This document shows, piece after piece, positions 50,126 through 61,086 of a DNA stretch of 64,000 nucleotides. Below the pieces are notes generated by a model that was given only the letters and a program-made list of their open reading frames with translations, had not been told where the DNA came from and made no database searches. The translations under genes were made by a program, and so were the position numbers. Within the stretch, counting starts at the first letter, position 1. Each line of letters opens with the position of its first letter. The stretch is from Solidesulfovibrio carbinoliphilus subsp. oakridgensis (lineage in GTDB: Bacteria; Desulfobacterota; Desulfovibrionia; Desulfovibrionales; Desulfovibrionaceae): the NCBI RefSeq assembly GCF_000177215.2, contig NZ_CM001368.1, positions 3,417,625 to 3,481,624 of the forward strand, read 5' to 3'.

Positions 50126-50929
50126 GTGAAAAAACTGATTGGCATCGTAGCCGCGTGTCTCATGATCGCTTCCACCGCCTTTGCCGACACCACCATCAAG
50201 GTCGACGGTTCCACCACCGTGCTGCCCATCATGCAGAAAGTGGTCGAGGCCTATATGAAGGCCCACCCGGATGTGAAGATTTCCGTGTCCGGCGGCGGCT
50301 CGGGCAACGGCATCAAGTCGCTCATCGACGGCGCCACCGACATCGCCATGGCCTCGCGCGCCATGGAGCAGAAGGAAATCGACCTGGCCAAGACCAAAAA
50401 CGTCAACCCCAACCAGATCGTCTGCGCCATCGACGCCATCGTGCCCGTCGTCAATCCGGGCAACAAGCTGGCCGAGATCACCACCGCCCAGCTCAAGGAC
50501 CTCTACACGGGCAAGATCACCAGCTGGAAGGATCTTGGCGGCGAGGGTCCGGTGGTCGTCATTTCCCGCGACACCTCGTCGGGCACCTACGAGACCTGGG
50601 AAGGTCTGGTCATGAAAAAGGAACGCGTCTTCCCGGGCGCGCTGATGCAGGCCTCGAGCGGCGCGGTGGTCCAGGCCGTCAGCAAGAACAAGAACGCCAT
50701 CGGCTACGTGGGCATCGGCTACCTCGACGCCTCCACCAAGGGCCTCAAGGTCGACGGCATCGAAGCCACTGCGGAAAACGCCAAGTCCAAGAAGTACCCC
50801 GTCTCCCGCGACCTGTACCTCTACACCAACGGCGCCCCCTCCGGCGCGGCCAAGGGCCTGGTCGACTTCCTGCTCGGCGCCGAAGGCCAGAAGCTGGTCA
50901 AGGAAGCCGGTTTCGTTCCCCTCAACTAG
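50126..50929 (+). CDS. pstS: Phosphate ABC transporter substrate-binding protein
   Basis: Periplasmic phosphate receptor of the Pst high-affinity transporter. The 267-residue protein has a signal peptide (KLIGIVAACLMIASTAFADT, cut near AFA) and the PstS phosphate-binding pieces: DGSTTVLPIMQKVVEAY, SGGGSGNGIKSLIDG, ASRAMEQKE, SRDTSSGTYETWEG and SSGAVVQAVSKNKNAIGYVG. It is of the compact PstS type common outside enterics. GTG 50126 is the start, five bases after GAGGAGGG. A hairpin separates it from pstC, which would allow more PstS than permease. A candidate Pho box lies upstream. Confidence 0.95.
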   Translation: MKKLIGIVAACLMIASTAFADTTIKVDGSTTVLPIMQKVVEAYMKAHPDVKISVSGGGSGNGIKSLIDGATDIAMASRAMEQKEIDLAKTKNVNPNQIVCAIDAIVPVVNPGNKLAEITTAQLKDLYTGKITSWKDLGGEGPVVVISRDTSSGTYETWEGLVMKKERVFPGALMQASSGAVVQAVSKNKNAIGYVGIGYLDASTKGLKVDGIEATAENAKSKKYPVSRDLYLYTNGAPSGAAKGLVDFLLGAEGQKLVKEAGFVPLN

Positions 50930-50950
50930 CCTGCCCGAAAACGCCCGCAA

Positions 50951-50985
50951 CGCGTCCCGGCCCGCCCGCGCGGCGTCGGGACGCG
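50951..50985 (+). terminator. Intercistronic hairpin between pstS and pstC
   Basis: Perfect 9-bp stem CGCGTCCCG (50951-50959) / CGGGACGCG (50977-50985), loop 17 bases, no U-tract. Placed to stabilise the pstS message or weaken read-through into pstC. Confidence 0.5.
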
Positions 50986-51001
50986 CCGCTTGGAGACGCC
51001 C

Positions 51002-51895
51002 ATGGCCCTTTCGCGCAAGACCAAGGACCGCCTGATCCAAAACGCCTTTTTCCTGACCGCCCTGTCGTCCATCGTGGCCCTGGCGCTGATCATGATCTAC
51101 CTCTTTGCGGAGGGGCTGCCGATCTTCAAGGACGTCTCGGTCCTGGACTTCCTGTTCGGCAACCTGTGGTATCCCACCTCCGATCCGCCGGAATTCGGCA
51201 TTTTCCCCCTGATCGTGGCCTCGCTGTCGGTCACGCTGGTCTCCTCGGCCATCGCCATCCCGCTTGGCGTCATGACCGCCATCTACCTGGCCGAGATCGC
51301 CAGCCGCAAGACCCGCGACATTTTCAAGCCCATCGTCGAGCTGCTGGCCGCCCTGCCGTCGGTGGTCATCGGCTTTTTCGGCATGGTGGTGGTGGCGCCG
51401 TTTCTCCAGGAGACCTTCGACCTGGCAACAGGCCTCAACCTTTTCAACGCCTCCATCATGCTGGCCTTCATGTCCGTGCCGACCATCTGCTCCGTGTCCG
51501 AGGACGCCATCTACGCCGTGCCCCGGGAGCTCAAGGAAGCCTCCCTGGCCCTGGGGGCCACGCACTTCGAGACCATCACCAAGGTGGTGCTGCCGGCGTC
51601 CTTGTCCGGCATCTCCACGGCCGTCATGCTCGGCATGTCCCGGGCCATCGGCGAGACCATGGTCGTCCTCATGGTGGCCGGCGGCGCGGCCATCATCCCG
51701 ACCTCGATTTTTTCCGCGGTCCGGCCCATGCCGTCGAGCATCGCGGCGGAGATGGCCGAGGCGTCCTTCCGCGGCGACCACTACCGGGCCCTCTTCGCCA
51801 TCGGCATCGTGCTGTTTCTTTTCACCCTGGTCTTCAACCTCGTGGCCAGCCACGTGTCCGAAAAGCACAAGCAGGTCGGCGCGGCCACGCTGTAG
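51002..51895 (+). CDS. pstC: Phosphate ABC transporter permease PstC
   Basis: A 297-residue inner-membrane permease with six helices. Typical features: LFAEGLPIFKDVSVLDFLFG, WYPTSDPPEFGIFPLIVASL, the conserved FKPIVELLAALPSVVIGFFG, and the ATPase-contact EAA loop with ELKEASLALGATHFETI and MSRAIGETMVVLM. ATG 51002 follows GGAG by six bases; an upstream TTG at 50990 is unlikely. pstA follows 17 bases after the stop. Confidence 0.95.
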   Translation: MALSRKTKDRLIQNAFFLTALSSIVALALIMIYLFAEGLPIFKDVSVLDFLFGNLWYPTSDPPEFGIFPLIVASLSVTLVSSAIAIPLGVMTAIYLAEIASRKTRDIFKPIVELLAALPSVVIGFFGMVVVAPFLQETFDLATGLNLFNASIMLAFMSVPTICSVSEDAIYAVPRELKEASLALGATHFETITKVVLPASLSGISTAVMLGMSRAIGETMVVLMVAGGAAIIPTSIFSAVRPMPSSIAAEMAEASFRGDHYRALFAIGIVLFLFTLVFNLVASHVSEKHKQVGAATL

Positions 51896-51912
51896 CCGCC
51901 AAGGAACTCCCC

Positions 51913-52791
51913 ATGAACGCCACCGCCGTCGCCCGCCAAAGCCTGGCCCGCCGCCACCGCACCCAGAAGATCATGTGGGGCGTCTTCGGCCTGTCGTCGC
52001 TCGTCAACATGGCAGCCCTGCTCCTTATCTGCGGCTTTCTGCTCATAAAAGGCCTGCCCGCCATCTCCTGGAGCTTTCTGACCGAGATGCCGCGCGACTC
52101 CATGACCGCCGGCGGCATCCTGCCCTGCATCCTCGGCACCATCTACTTGAGCCTCGGCACCATGGCCGTGGCCTTTCCCCTCGGCGTGGCCTCGGCCGTC
52201 TACTTAAACGAATACGCCACCCCGGGCCGGACCCTGCGGCTCATCCGCCTTGGCATCAACAATCTGGCCGGCGTGCCGTCGGTGGTCTTCGGCCTTTTCG
52301 GCCTGGCGTTTTTCGTCACCTTCTTTGGCCTGGGCGTCAGCCTCCTCTCCGGCATCCTGACCCTTTCGATCCTGGTCCTGCCGGTCATCATCGGCACGGC
52401 CGAAGAGGCGCTCAAAGCCGTGCCCCAGACCTACCGCGAGGCCTCGCTCGGCCTTGGGGCCACCAAGTGGCAGACCATCCGGCTGGTGGTCCTGCCGGCG
52501 GCCATGCCGGGCATGCTGACCGGGGCCATCCTCGGCCTGTCCCGGGTGGCCGGCGAGACCGCGGCCATCATGTTCACGGCGGCCGTCTTTTTCACGCCCT
52601 ACCTCCCGACCAACCTGACCGACTCGGTCATGGCCCTGCCGTACCACATCTACGTCCTGGCCACGGCCGGCACGGACATCGACAAGACCCGGCCCCTCCA
52701 GTACGGCACGGCCCTGGTGCTCATCGTCCTGGTCCTCGGCATGAACCTCGGAGCCATCCTCTACCGGGCCAAGCTGCAAAAAAAGCGCTAG
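51913..52791 (+). CDS. pstA: Phosphate ABC transporter permease PstA
   Basis: A 292-residue partner permease, again with six helices. Conserved parts include GGILPCILGTIYLSLGTMAV, INNLAGVPSVVFGLFGLAFF and the EAA loop TYREASLGLGATKWQTIRLV followed by LSRVAGETAAIMFTAA. AAGGAAC precedes ATG 51913. The ATPase gene pstB and phoU, normally next, are not here: a terminator-like hairpin follows at once. The ATPase must be supplied from another locus. Confidence 0.95.
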   Translation: MNATAVARQSLARRHRTQKIMWGVFGLSSLVNMAALLLICGFLLIKGLPAISWSFLTEMPRDSMTAGGILPCILGTIYLSLGTMAVAFPLGVASAVYLNEYATPGRTLRLIRLGINNLAGVPSVVFGLFGLAFFVTFFGLGVSLLSGILTLSILVLPVIIGTAEEALKAVPQTYREASLGLGATKWQTIRLVVLPAAMPGMLTGAILGLSRVAGETAAIMFTAAVFFTPYLPTNLTDSVMALPYHIYVLATAGTDIDKTRPLQYGTALVLIVLVLGMNLGAILYRAKLQKKR

Positions 52792-53128
52792 GTCCATGCC
52801 GTTAAAAAAGACGGCAGTGCTTTTTAAGGTAAAAACCAGTTTTTGCGGCATGTTGTATCAAGAATAGATATGTGTGGCCTTCCAAGGCACGGTGCCGGGC
52901 CGGGGCGCGGGAAAACCAGGCCGTGTTGGACCGGGGCGGGGCATGCCTGCTTGGCCCCAAGGCCGCGGCCGGCGTCCCGGCCGGCCGGCTGGGACGCCGG
53001 CGCGGATATGTCTGGCGGAACTTGCGAAAATTCCATAGCTTCTAGCCGAATCGCGACGGCCTTGCCTCACGCCGCCGGCCTTTGTGGTTTGGCCTGCGGA
53101 CCGCGCGCCAACCGCCAAAGGAGCCCTC
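52792..53128. other. Non-coding region after pstA
   Basis: Holds a terminator-like hairpin (52798-52825), an A/T-rich stretch (52803-52870), and a GC hairpin with a perfect 11-bp stem, GCCGGCGTCCC (52968-52978) / GGGACGCCGGC (52991-53001). The HdeA-like gene's promoter must lie in the second half. No open frame accepted. Confidence 0.5.
52798..52825 (+). terminator. Probable terminator after pstA
   Basis: Stem GCCGT (52798-52802) / ACGGC (52811-52815) with an A-rich loop, followed by AGTGC and five T. A short stem, so moderate strength. Confidence 0.5.
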
Positions 53129-53458
53129 ATGAAACGCGTGTCCCGCTGTCTGGTTTCGTGCCTTGTCCTTGTCCTGGCCACCGCCGCCCCGGCCCTGGCC
53201 AAGAAAAACCAGCAAGCCGAAGATATCGATTTCGGCGCCGTCACCTGCCAGGAATTCATCCAGGAAATCTCCGAAGCCGATGCCGAATCCGCCGGCATGA
53301 TCCTCTTGTGGCTGGACGGATACTTGAGCGGCGTCTCCGGCGACACCACGCTCAAATGGGCGCCCCTGGGCAAGTTTTCCGAGGCCTTGATGGCGGCCTG
53401 CGCCAAGAAGCCGGGCAGCAAGGTGCTCGACGTGGCCAAGCGGGTCGGCATCAACTAG
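53129..53458 (+). CDS. HdeA-like periplasmic protein
   Basis: A 109-residue exported protein. Signal peptide: CLVSCLVLVLATAAPALAKK. The mature part shows the HdeA/HdeB layout: DFGAVTCQEFIQEI, helix AGMILLWLDGYLSG, and AACAKKPGSKVLDVAKRVG, with two cysteines about 55 residues apart that would form the family's disulphide. HdeA proteins are acid-activated chaperones in enterics; in other bacteria the family is widespread and its job less clear. AAAGGAG lies six bases before ATG 53129. Stands alone. Confidence 0.7.
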   Translation: MKRVSRCLVSCLVLVLATAAPALAKKNQQAEDIDFGAVTCQEFIQEISEADAESAGMILLWLDGYLSGVSGDTTLKWAPLGKFSEALMAACAKKPGSKVLDVAKRVGIN

Positions 53459-53716
53459 GGGGGCGGCCCTTGAAGAAGAGGCCGGTATTTTTCACGGAAA
53501 AATTAATAAATTTATACGGTTGTCCATGAGAGGGCCTGTGCTTGCTCATGGACGCGACACGGGCCTCGGCCGCCGTGTCCGCCGGGAGCGGGACGGACGC
53601 CGCAGGGCACACCAACGGGCCAACGGGGCGGTCGGACGCAATGGGCGTCCGGCCGCCCCTTTTCGTTGACGCCGGACGGACCGCCGCCGGCGCGGAAGGA
53701 ATCCAGGGAGGCAGGC

Positions 53717-54922
53717 ATGACCGAGGGAGAGAGCCAGGGCCGCAAGAACTATGTGCTCGACACCAACGTGCTGATCGAAAACCCGCAAAGCGTGCTGAAG
53801 CTTCGAAACGGCGTGGAAAACGCCATCCACATCCCGGGCCATGTGCTCATGGAGCTCGACGGACTCAAAAAAACGACCAAGCTGCGCCATATCGTGGCCA
53901 ACGTCATCCAGACCCTGACCGAGAACCGCGACCACATCCACTTCATCCAGAACGCCAAAAGCCGCTCCGAGCTGACCGACAGCATCGACAACCGCATCCT
54001 GGACGAGATCGAAGCCTCCACCATCGACGACCCCATCCTCGTGACCAACGACCGGATCCTGCAGCTGCGGGCCGGGCTGCGCGGCATCAAAAGCGAGGAA
54101 CTGCGGGACTCCCGGCCGTTCGAATCGGAATCCCAGCGCTACACCGGGTTTGCCGAGGACGACGGCGAGATCGTGCCCAACTGCTTCACCTGGCGCGACG
54201 GCAAGCCCGTGCTCCACGCCCCGGACGGCGAGAAGGTCATCAACTACACCTGCGATGTCTGGAACGTCCGGCCTCGGACCGTGTACCAGAACCTGGCCCT
54301 CGAACTCATCATGGCCCCGCACGTCGACCTGGTCTCCATCCAGAGCGAGGCCGGCTACGGCAAGACCTTCCTGGCCCTGGCCGCCGCCCTGTTCGCGGTG
54401 CAGGAGAAAAAGCAGTACGACAAGATCGTGGTCTTGAAACCCACCATCGAGATCGGGGCCAAGATGGGCTACCTGCCGGGCGACGTGTCCGAGAAGATGG
54501 AACCGTACATGAAGTACGTCTTTGACCTCCTCGTCAAGCTCCACCGGTCGCGGGCGGCCAACAAGGTCTTCCTGAACCCCAACGACGAGATGTTGCGCAT
54601 AAACCCCAAGAAGTTCGAGATCCTGCCGCTGGCCTTCGTGCGCGGCATGAACATCGAGAACGCCTTCGTGGTCATCGACGAGGCCCAGAACCTGTCGCGC
54701 ACCGAAGTCCGGGCCGTGCTGACCCGCATGGGCGAAGGGGTCAAGTGCGTGGTCCTTGGCGACACCTCCCAGGTGGACAACCCCTATCTCAACGAAGCCA
54801 ACAACGGCCTCAACTGGATCGTGCGGAAGTTCAAGGGATTTGCCAACTACGCCCACATCGTGCTCAAGGGCGAGCGGTCGCGCGGCCCCATCACGGACAT
54901 GGTCCTGCGCTCCAAGCTCTAA
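53717..54922 (+). CDS. PIN-PhoH ATPase (PhoH2-like)
   Basis: A 401-residue protein with an N-terminal PIN nuclease domain (YVLDTNVLIENP, Asp15; ILDEIEAS; ILVTNDRILQLRA) and a C-terminal RecA-like PhoH ATPase (QSEAGYGKTFLA with Lys216, AFVVIDEAQNLSRTEV, VVLGDTSQVDNPYL). This PIN-PhoH arrangement is known as PhoH2 and is linked to RNA unwinding and cleavage. ATG 53717 is selected, with GGGAGGCAGGC upstream. Despite its historical name, phosphate control is not proven for this family. An AT-rich double-hairpin element follows three bases after the stop, then a terminator-like hairpin. Confidence 0.92.
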   Translation: MTEGESQGRKNYVLDTNVLIENPQSVLKLRNGVENAIHIPGHVLMELDGLKKTTKLRHIVANVIQTLTENRDHIHFIQNAKSRSELTDSIDNRILDEIEASTIDDPILVTNDRILQLRAGLRGIKSEELRDSRPFESESQRYTGFAEDDGEIVPNCFTWRDGKPVLHAPDGEKVINYTCDVWNVRPRTVYQNLALELIMAPHVDLVSIQSEAGYGKTFLALAAALFAVQEKKQYDKIVVLKPTIEIGAKMGYLPGDVSEKMEPYMKYVFDLLVKLHRSRAANKVFLNPNDEMLRINPKKFEILPLAFVRGMNIENAFVVIDEAQNLSRTEVRAVLTRMGEGVKCVVLGDTSQVDNPYLNEANNGLNWIVRKFKGFANYAHIVLKGERSRGPITDMVLRSKL

Positions 54923-54924
54923 GG

Positions 54925-55004
54925 GCGCGTTCTCGAAATCCGCGCACACGAATTTGGAGGCCAAGATATTAAAATAAGTATTTTAATATCTTGGCCAACG
55001 CCAC
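54925..55004 (+). repeat. AT-rich double-hairpin element, copy B
   Basis: Begins three bases after the phoH stop. Same flanks as copy A: GCGTTCTCGAAAT..CG at the left and AACGCCAC at the right. The first hairpin is imperfect (CTCGAAATCCG / CGAATTTGGAG). The second is a perfect 18-bp stem, GGCCAAGATATTAAAATA (54959-54976) / TATTTTAATATCTTGGCC (54979-54996), with a two-base spacer. Confidence 0.8.
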
Positions 55005-55032
55005 GCCAGACCGGGCGCAAAGGCGAAGGCAG

Positions 55033-55061
55033 GGGCGGGGCCGCGAGGCGCCGCCCTTTTT
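55033..55061 (+). terminator. Terminator-like hairpin after phoH
   Basis: GGGCGG (55033-55038) / CCGCCC (55051-55056), with GC-rich loop, followed by five T. Confidence 0.6.
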
Positions 55062-55319
55062 GTTTCCGGGACGGCGGCCGGCCGGACGGGCAAGGAAATA
55101 CGGCTCGCGGCGGAATTCCCCTCCCGACCGGCCGGTTTGGCCGGCTGCGGGCGGGGACGGGCATTCGGAACAGGCAAGATGCTTGCTGCGCCTCCCCGTT
55201 TGGGGTTAGGCTGGAGTAAAGAGAGCGGTGAAGTGTCCAGGGAATGGCCTCCGGTGGGGACCCGCCCGGCCTTCTGGCGTGGGATGGCGGGGTAGGATAT
55301 TGAAAACGATGGCTATGTT

Positions 55320-58535
<3,216 letters not shown>

Positions 58536-58698
58536 GCCTTTCCCGCCTGGAGGGGGGCGGCCGGCCCGGCGCTTTTCTCCGGGAAAAGCCCGCCCGCCCC
58601 TTTGCCATCAAACCGTAAATCATCTAGTCTACAATAGGCGCGAAACACGCGTGGGCCTGCGCTTGCAATCCGGGTCCGCACGCAAGGAGAACGCCACC

Positions 58699-59328
58699 AT
58701 GTCCGGATCACGCAAACGGAAGTTCGAGTTGGTGCTGCCCCGGGTCGAGGCCCTGGCCACCCTGGCCGGGCTGACCGCCCAGGCCGCGGCCGGCAATCTC
58801 GTCATCGGCGGCGAAGTCGTGCCGCTTGACGATTTCATGAGCCTTAAAATCGGCATCAAACACCTCGGCGCCTCGTCCATGCTGAAGGTCCGGCTCAAGT
58901 ACCCGGCCGTGGGTCTCGACGCCCTGCCGACCCCGGCCGGCGTGGACAGGGAGGACGCGGCCCGGGAGGCGGCCCTGGCCGCCGCGCCCGAAGCCGTTGC
59001 CGCCGATGCCGGGGGGGGCGGAGCCGTGGAGCCCGAGGGCCGGCCCCGATACAAGGGCCTCAAAAAGCGGATGAAGCATTTTTTCAAGGCCCTGGTCGTG
59101 TCGCTGCGGGCCGGGCAGGCCCCGGACCGGGACGTGGTGGCCGCGTTTATTGCCGACAGCCGGCTCATGACGTCTTTCCCCGGCAAGGGCGACGCCTTCT
59201 ATCCGGCCTACGACGCCGAGGTGGACCGGCTGGAGGAAGCCGCGGCCGCCGGCGACATCGCGGCCATGACGGCCTCGGTCGCGGCCCTTGACCGCATGAA
59301 AAAGGAGTGTCACAGCCGCCATGCCTGA
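58699..59328 (+). CDS. XXXCH-type protein: amphi-Trp-like head, cytochrome c'-like tail
   Basis: A 209-residue protein without signal peptide. Residues 5-75 (FELVLPRVEALATLAGLTAQ, GNLVIGGEVVPLDD, SSMLKVRLKYP) follow the amphi-Trp pattern seen in the small protein at 60686. The C-terminal half (from about residue 120) resembles the four-helix cytochrome c': FIADSRLMTSFPG, a helix rich in Ala/Glu, and the final AALDRMKKECHSRHA. There the haem motif CxxCH is reduced to xxxCH (Cys204, His205). I recall this as the 'XXXCH' family, placed by curators in a 'GAK system'; function is unknown. AAGGAG precedes ATG 58699. The stop overlaps the next start by eight bases, and that gene's ribosome site AAGGAG lies in the KEC codons. 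Confidence 0.75.
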   Translation: MSGSRKRKFELVLPRVEALATLAGLTAQAAAGNLVIGGEVVPLDDFMSLKIGIKHLGASSMLKVRLKYPAVGLDALPTPAGVDREDAAREAALAAAPEAVAADAGGGGAVEPEGRPRYKGLKKRMKHFFKALVVSLRAGQAPDRDVVAAFIADSRLMTSFPGKGDAFYPAYDAEVDRLEEAAAAGDIAAMTASVAALDRMKKECHSRHA

Positions 59329-60514
59329 TTCCAGCCATGCCCCGGCCGGCCTCGCCGGTCCGGCCGGACCGGAGGAGGCCCGCTGCGTGGAGATCGACCT
59401 CTCCCGGGTGGACCCGGCCGTCACCGAGGAGGACGAGGCGGCCTTCGCCCGCATAAACGACGTCACCCTGACCCCGCAGCAGGCGGCGCGCATCGCCAAT
59501 CCGGTCCGCACCTATCCGCGCCAGGAATACGTCCTGGCCGCCCACTGGCACCCCGAACACGTGCCCATGGAGCTTTTAAAGGAACGCATCGCCAAGCTCT
59601 ATCCCAACCGGATCGACGAGCTCATCATCCCCACCCAGCACAACATGCTCCTGGAGTACGACGGCTACCAGGGCGTGGAGGTGGACTGCTATTCGAGCGG
59701 GTTCAACCGCAAGGTGCAGCTCCTGCTCCACTTCAAGGGCCTCGATCGGGACCGGGCCGAGGTCCTGGCCTCCATGCTGCGCCACACCCACCGCTACCGG
59801 GCCTCCCAGCTTTTCGAGTACCTGGACGCCCTGGCCGAGCCGGCCGGGGAGGAAAGGCGCCAGCTGGCGGCCGGCCGCAGCAACGCCGAAGAGGAGCTGG
59901 TCGCCTTCGTGCGCATCCAGGCCGCCAAGCTCAAAGCGCTCATCCTGGCCCACGAGGCGACCCTCCCCGAGGACACCTACAAGAACAAGCTCGTGCGCAA
60001 CTTCCTCGACACCCTGCGCCCCCGCTTTGGCGACCGGCTGGTCAACAAGGCGCAGGTCTACGCCAGGGCCGTCAAGGAGCTGGTCAAGGAGGCCTTTTCG
60101 CTCTCCTACTTCTACCGGGCGACCGAGGTGATCGAGGAGGCCCGGTCCCTGGGGGCCGGCATCGTCATCCCCCACCCGGAGCAGTTCTGGCCGATTCTTC
60201 TGGCCGATTACGACGTGGACGGCATCGAGGTCTGGAACCCCCAGTCCCAGCAGTACACGGAATTTTTGATCAACGTGGTCAACCGCCGCAACCGCATGGG
60301 CTGGCACGGCGAGCGCCCCATCCTCATCTTCATGGGCGACGACTGCCACATGAGCGAAAAGACCCGGGACCCGGCCGAGCAGGACCCGGAAAAGGCGGCC
60401 CGGGAAATCGGGCTCCAGCCGGCCTGGCACGACTTCGCCATCAGAAAGAGCCTGATCATAAACGGGGTCAGCCGGCGCAAGATCATCGCCGAATACCGGT
60501 CCCGGCTGGGATAG
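59321..60514 (+). CDS. PHP-like metal-binding protein of the XXXCH cluster
   Basis: A 397-residue cytoplasmic protein. Metal-binding motifs appear in PHP-fold order: AAHWHPEHVP (His75, His77, His80), IIPTQHNMLL (His107), GIVIPHPEQFWP (His285), DVDGIEVWNPQ, and FMGDDCHMSEKT (Asp341, His343). PHP enzymes hydrolyse phosphoesters with three metals, so a phosphatase or phosphodiesterase is plausible. Between residues 125 and 270 lies a long helical insert (SMLRHTHRYRASQLFEYLDA, VNKAQVYARAVKELVKEAF) not typical of small PHP proteins. It overlaps the XXXCH gene by eight bases and is followed by a variant repeat and the amphi-Trp gene. Assignment is from motif order only. Confidence 0.6.
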   Translation: MPDSSHAPAGLAGPAGPEEARCVEIDLSRVDPAVTEEDEAAFARINDVTLTPQQAARIANPVRTYPRQEYVLAAHWHPEHVPMELLKERIAKLYPNRIDELIIPTQHNMLLEYDGYQGVEVDCYSSGFNRKVQLLLHFKGLDRDRAEVLASMLRHTHRYRASQLFEYLDALAEPAGEERRQLAAGRSNAEEELVAFVRIQAAKLKALILAHEATLPEDTYKNKLVRNFLDTLRPRFGDRLVNKAQVYARAVKELVKEAFSLSYFYRATEVIEEARSLGAGIVIPHPEQFWPILLADYDVDGIEVWNPQSQQYTEFLINVVNRRNRMGWHGERPILIFMGDDCHMSEKTRDPAEQDPEKAAREIGLQPAWHDFAIRKSLIINGVSRRKIIAEYRSRLG

Positions 60515-60570
60515 GCACGCGCGACGGCAGGGTCGGACGACCAGCGGCGGTGGCGGCAGGGGAAAAGGGG

Positions 60571-60614
60571 AAGCCTCCGGCGGCCAAAGGGCTTGGCCCT
60601 TTGGAAACCCTTTG
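60571..60614 (+). repeat. Composite intergenic repeat, copy 9 (variant)
   Basis: AAGCCTCCGGCGGCC followed by a 9-bp hairpin, CCAAAGGGC (60584-60592) / GCCCTTTGG (60596-60604), then AAACCC. It shares the head of the other copies but has an AAAGGG hairpin in place of AGGAGAGG and no GGGGATCATCCCC core. It lies 56 bases after the PHP-like gene. Confidence 0.7.
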
Positions 60615-60685
60615 AAATTTCAGGCAAGAAGCTGCAGGTTCTTTCGAGGGCCGGCCCCGCCGCTGTGACGACAAGGGAGAGACGC

Positions 60686-60970
60686 GTGGAAAAGGAATCC
60701 CGGTTCAAATACGAGTCCGTCCAGGACGCCGAGACGCTCAGGCGCTACCTGGAGACGGTCACCGCCGGCTTTGCCGCCGGCGAACTCCGGTTCGCCAGCC
60801 GCGAGGGCGAGGTGACGCTCCACCCCAAGGGCATGCTCGGGTTTCTCATTGAGGCCAAGTCCATGGGCGGGCGCATGAAGCTCCACTTGAAATTTTCCTG
60901 GCGCGAGGACGGCGCGGCCGAGGAGGGCGACGCGGGCCTCGTCATCGACGCCGGCGAGTCCTCCTCCTGA
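60686..60970 (+). CDS. Amphi-Trp domain protein
   Basis: A 94-residue protein read from GTG 60686, with AAGGGAGAG upstream. It matches what I know as the amphi-Trp domain: KFKYESVQD-like opening (RFKYESVQDAETLRRYLETV), GFAAGELRFASREGEVTLHP, GMLGFLIEAKSMGGRMKLHL, and KFSW with the conserved Trp. The alternating hydrophobic strands make amphipathic beta structure. Function is unknown; it is found near XXXCH, ATP-grasp and kinase genes in sulfate reducers. It lies between the PHP-like gene and the PhoU-kinase gene, supporting one functional unit. The tail is acidic. Confidence 0.8.
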   Translation: MEKESRFKYESVQDAETLRRYLETVTAGFAAGELRFASREGEVTLHPKGMLGFLIEAKSMGGRMKLHLKFSWREDGAAEEGDAGLVIDAGESSS

Positions 60971-61086
60971 GGCCGTCTCCTCGGGCGACGGGCCGCCCGG
61001 TCAAGGCGGCGGCCAGGGCGTAAGCACATGGCCTCGGGACTTCCCGGCACGGGGTCCGGAGGCGCGACACGGGCCGGGGAGGCGCC

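Larger units (their letters stand above)
54923..55319. other. Non-coding region between phoH and the double hybrid kinase
   Basis: Holds the AT-rich element (54925-55004), a terminator-like hairpin with five T (55033-55061), and then about 250 bases in which I see only short GC inverted repeats (GACCGGCCGGTTTGGCCGGC near 55124-55143). The kinase promoter should lie here, but I cannot place it. Confidence 0.5.
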
